A stretch of DNA of 23,774 nt from Ruminococcaceae bacterium UBA7101 (GTDB lineage: Bacteria; Bacillota; Clostridia; Oscillospirales; Acutalibacteraceae): the NCBI GenBank assembly GCA_002493325.1, contig DKYL01000050.1, positions 50,912-74,685 of the forward strand, read 5' to 3'. The position numbers and the translations under genes were made by a program. Of the stretch, positions 23,768 to 23,774 are shown piece after piece (position 1 is the stretch's first letter; every line of letters begins with the position of its first letter). Below the pieces are notes generated by a model. That model was given only the letters and a program-made list of their open reading frames with translations, searched no databases and was not told the DNA's origin.

Positions 23768-23774
23768 GTTTTTA

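Overview
This window is the chromosomal replication-origin neighbourhood of a low-GC Gram-positive bacterium, most likely a member of Bacillota, class Clostridia. Three things point there: the dnaA-dnaN-yaaA-recF-remB-gyrB-gyrA block, the rpmH-rnpA-yidD-yidC-jag-mnmE-mnmG-rsmG-noc-parA-parB block, and strong GGAGG ribosome binding sites. A placement near Ruminococcaceae/Oscillospiraceae is a guess from protein flavour (serS after parB, tryptophan in the GyrB 'LPLWGK' segment) and is not proven. I see no transposase, phage gene, tRNA, rRNA or CRISPR array.

Left arm (1-11.7 kb, all + strand). The rpmH, rnpA, yidD, yidC and jag genes link ribosome and RNase P assembly to membrane-protein insertion. 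After a strong hairpin come mnmE, mnmG and rsmG (tRNA wobble-uridine and 16S rRNA modification). A second terminator separates noc, a nucleoid-occlusion ParB paralogue. A 340-base intergenic stretch holds two perfect parS sites, and the second overlaps the promoter of parA-parB. The arm ends with serS and a DUF218 (YdcF-like) membrane protein.

Right arm (11.8-23.7 kb, all - strand). Read from the right end, it runs dnaA, a dnaA-dnaN intergenic region with origin-unwinding signals, dnaN, yaaA, recF, remB, gyrB, two YcxB-like membrane proteins, gyrA and an LCP-family cell-wall ligase. The dnaN-yaaA-recF-remB genes overlap one another and gyrB follows closely. The gyrB-gyrA gap is unusual: it holds a second copy of the last codons of gyrB, a palindromic insert and the two YcxB-like genes.

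The two arms converge on a shared bidirectional terminator near 11.75 kb. In most Firmicutes they diverge from an origin lying between rpmH and dnaA. Here those two 5' ends lie at opposite ends of the window, so either the origin region has been rearranged or the contig is a circular permutation or assembly artefact. Other points of interest are a DnaA-trio element next to a degenerate DnaA box, a DnaA whose DNA-binding signature lacks the usual GRDH, and a Noc lacking the N-terminal membrane-binding helix.
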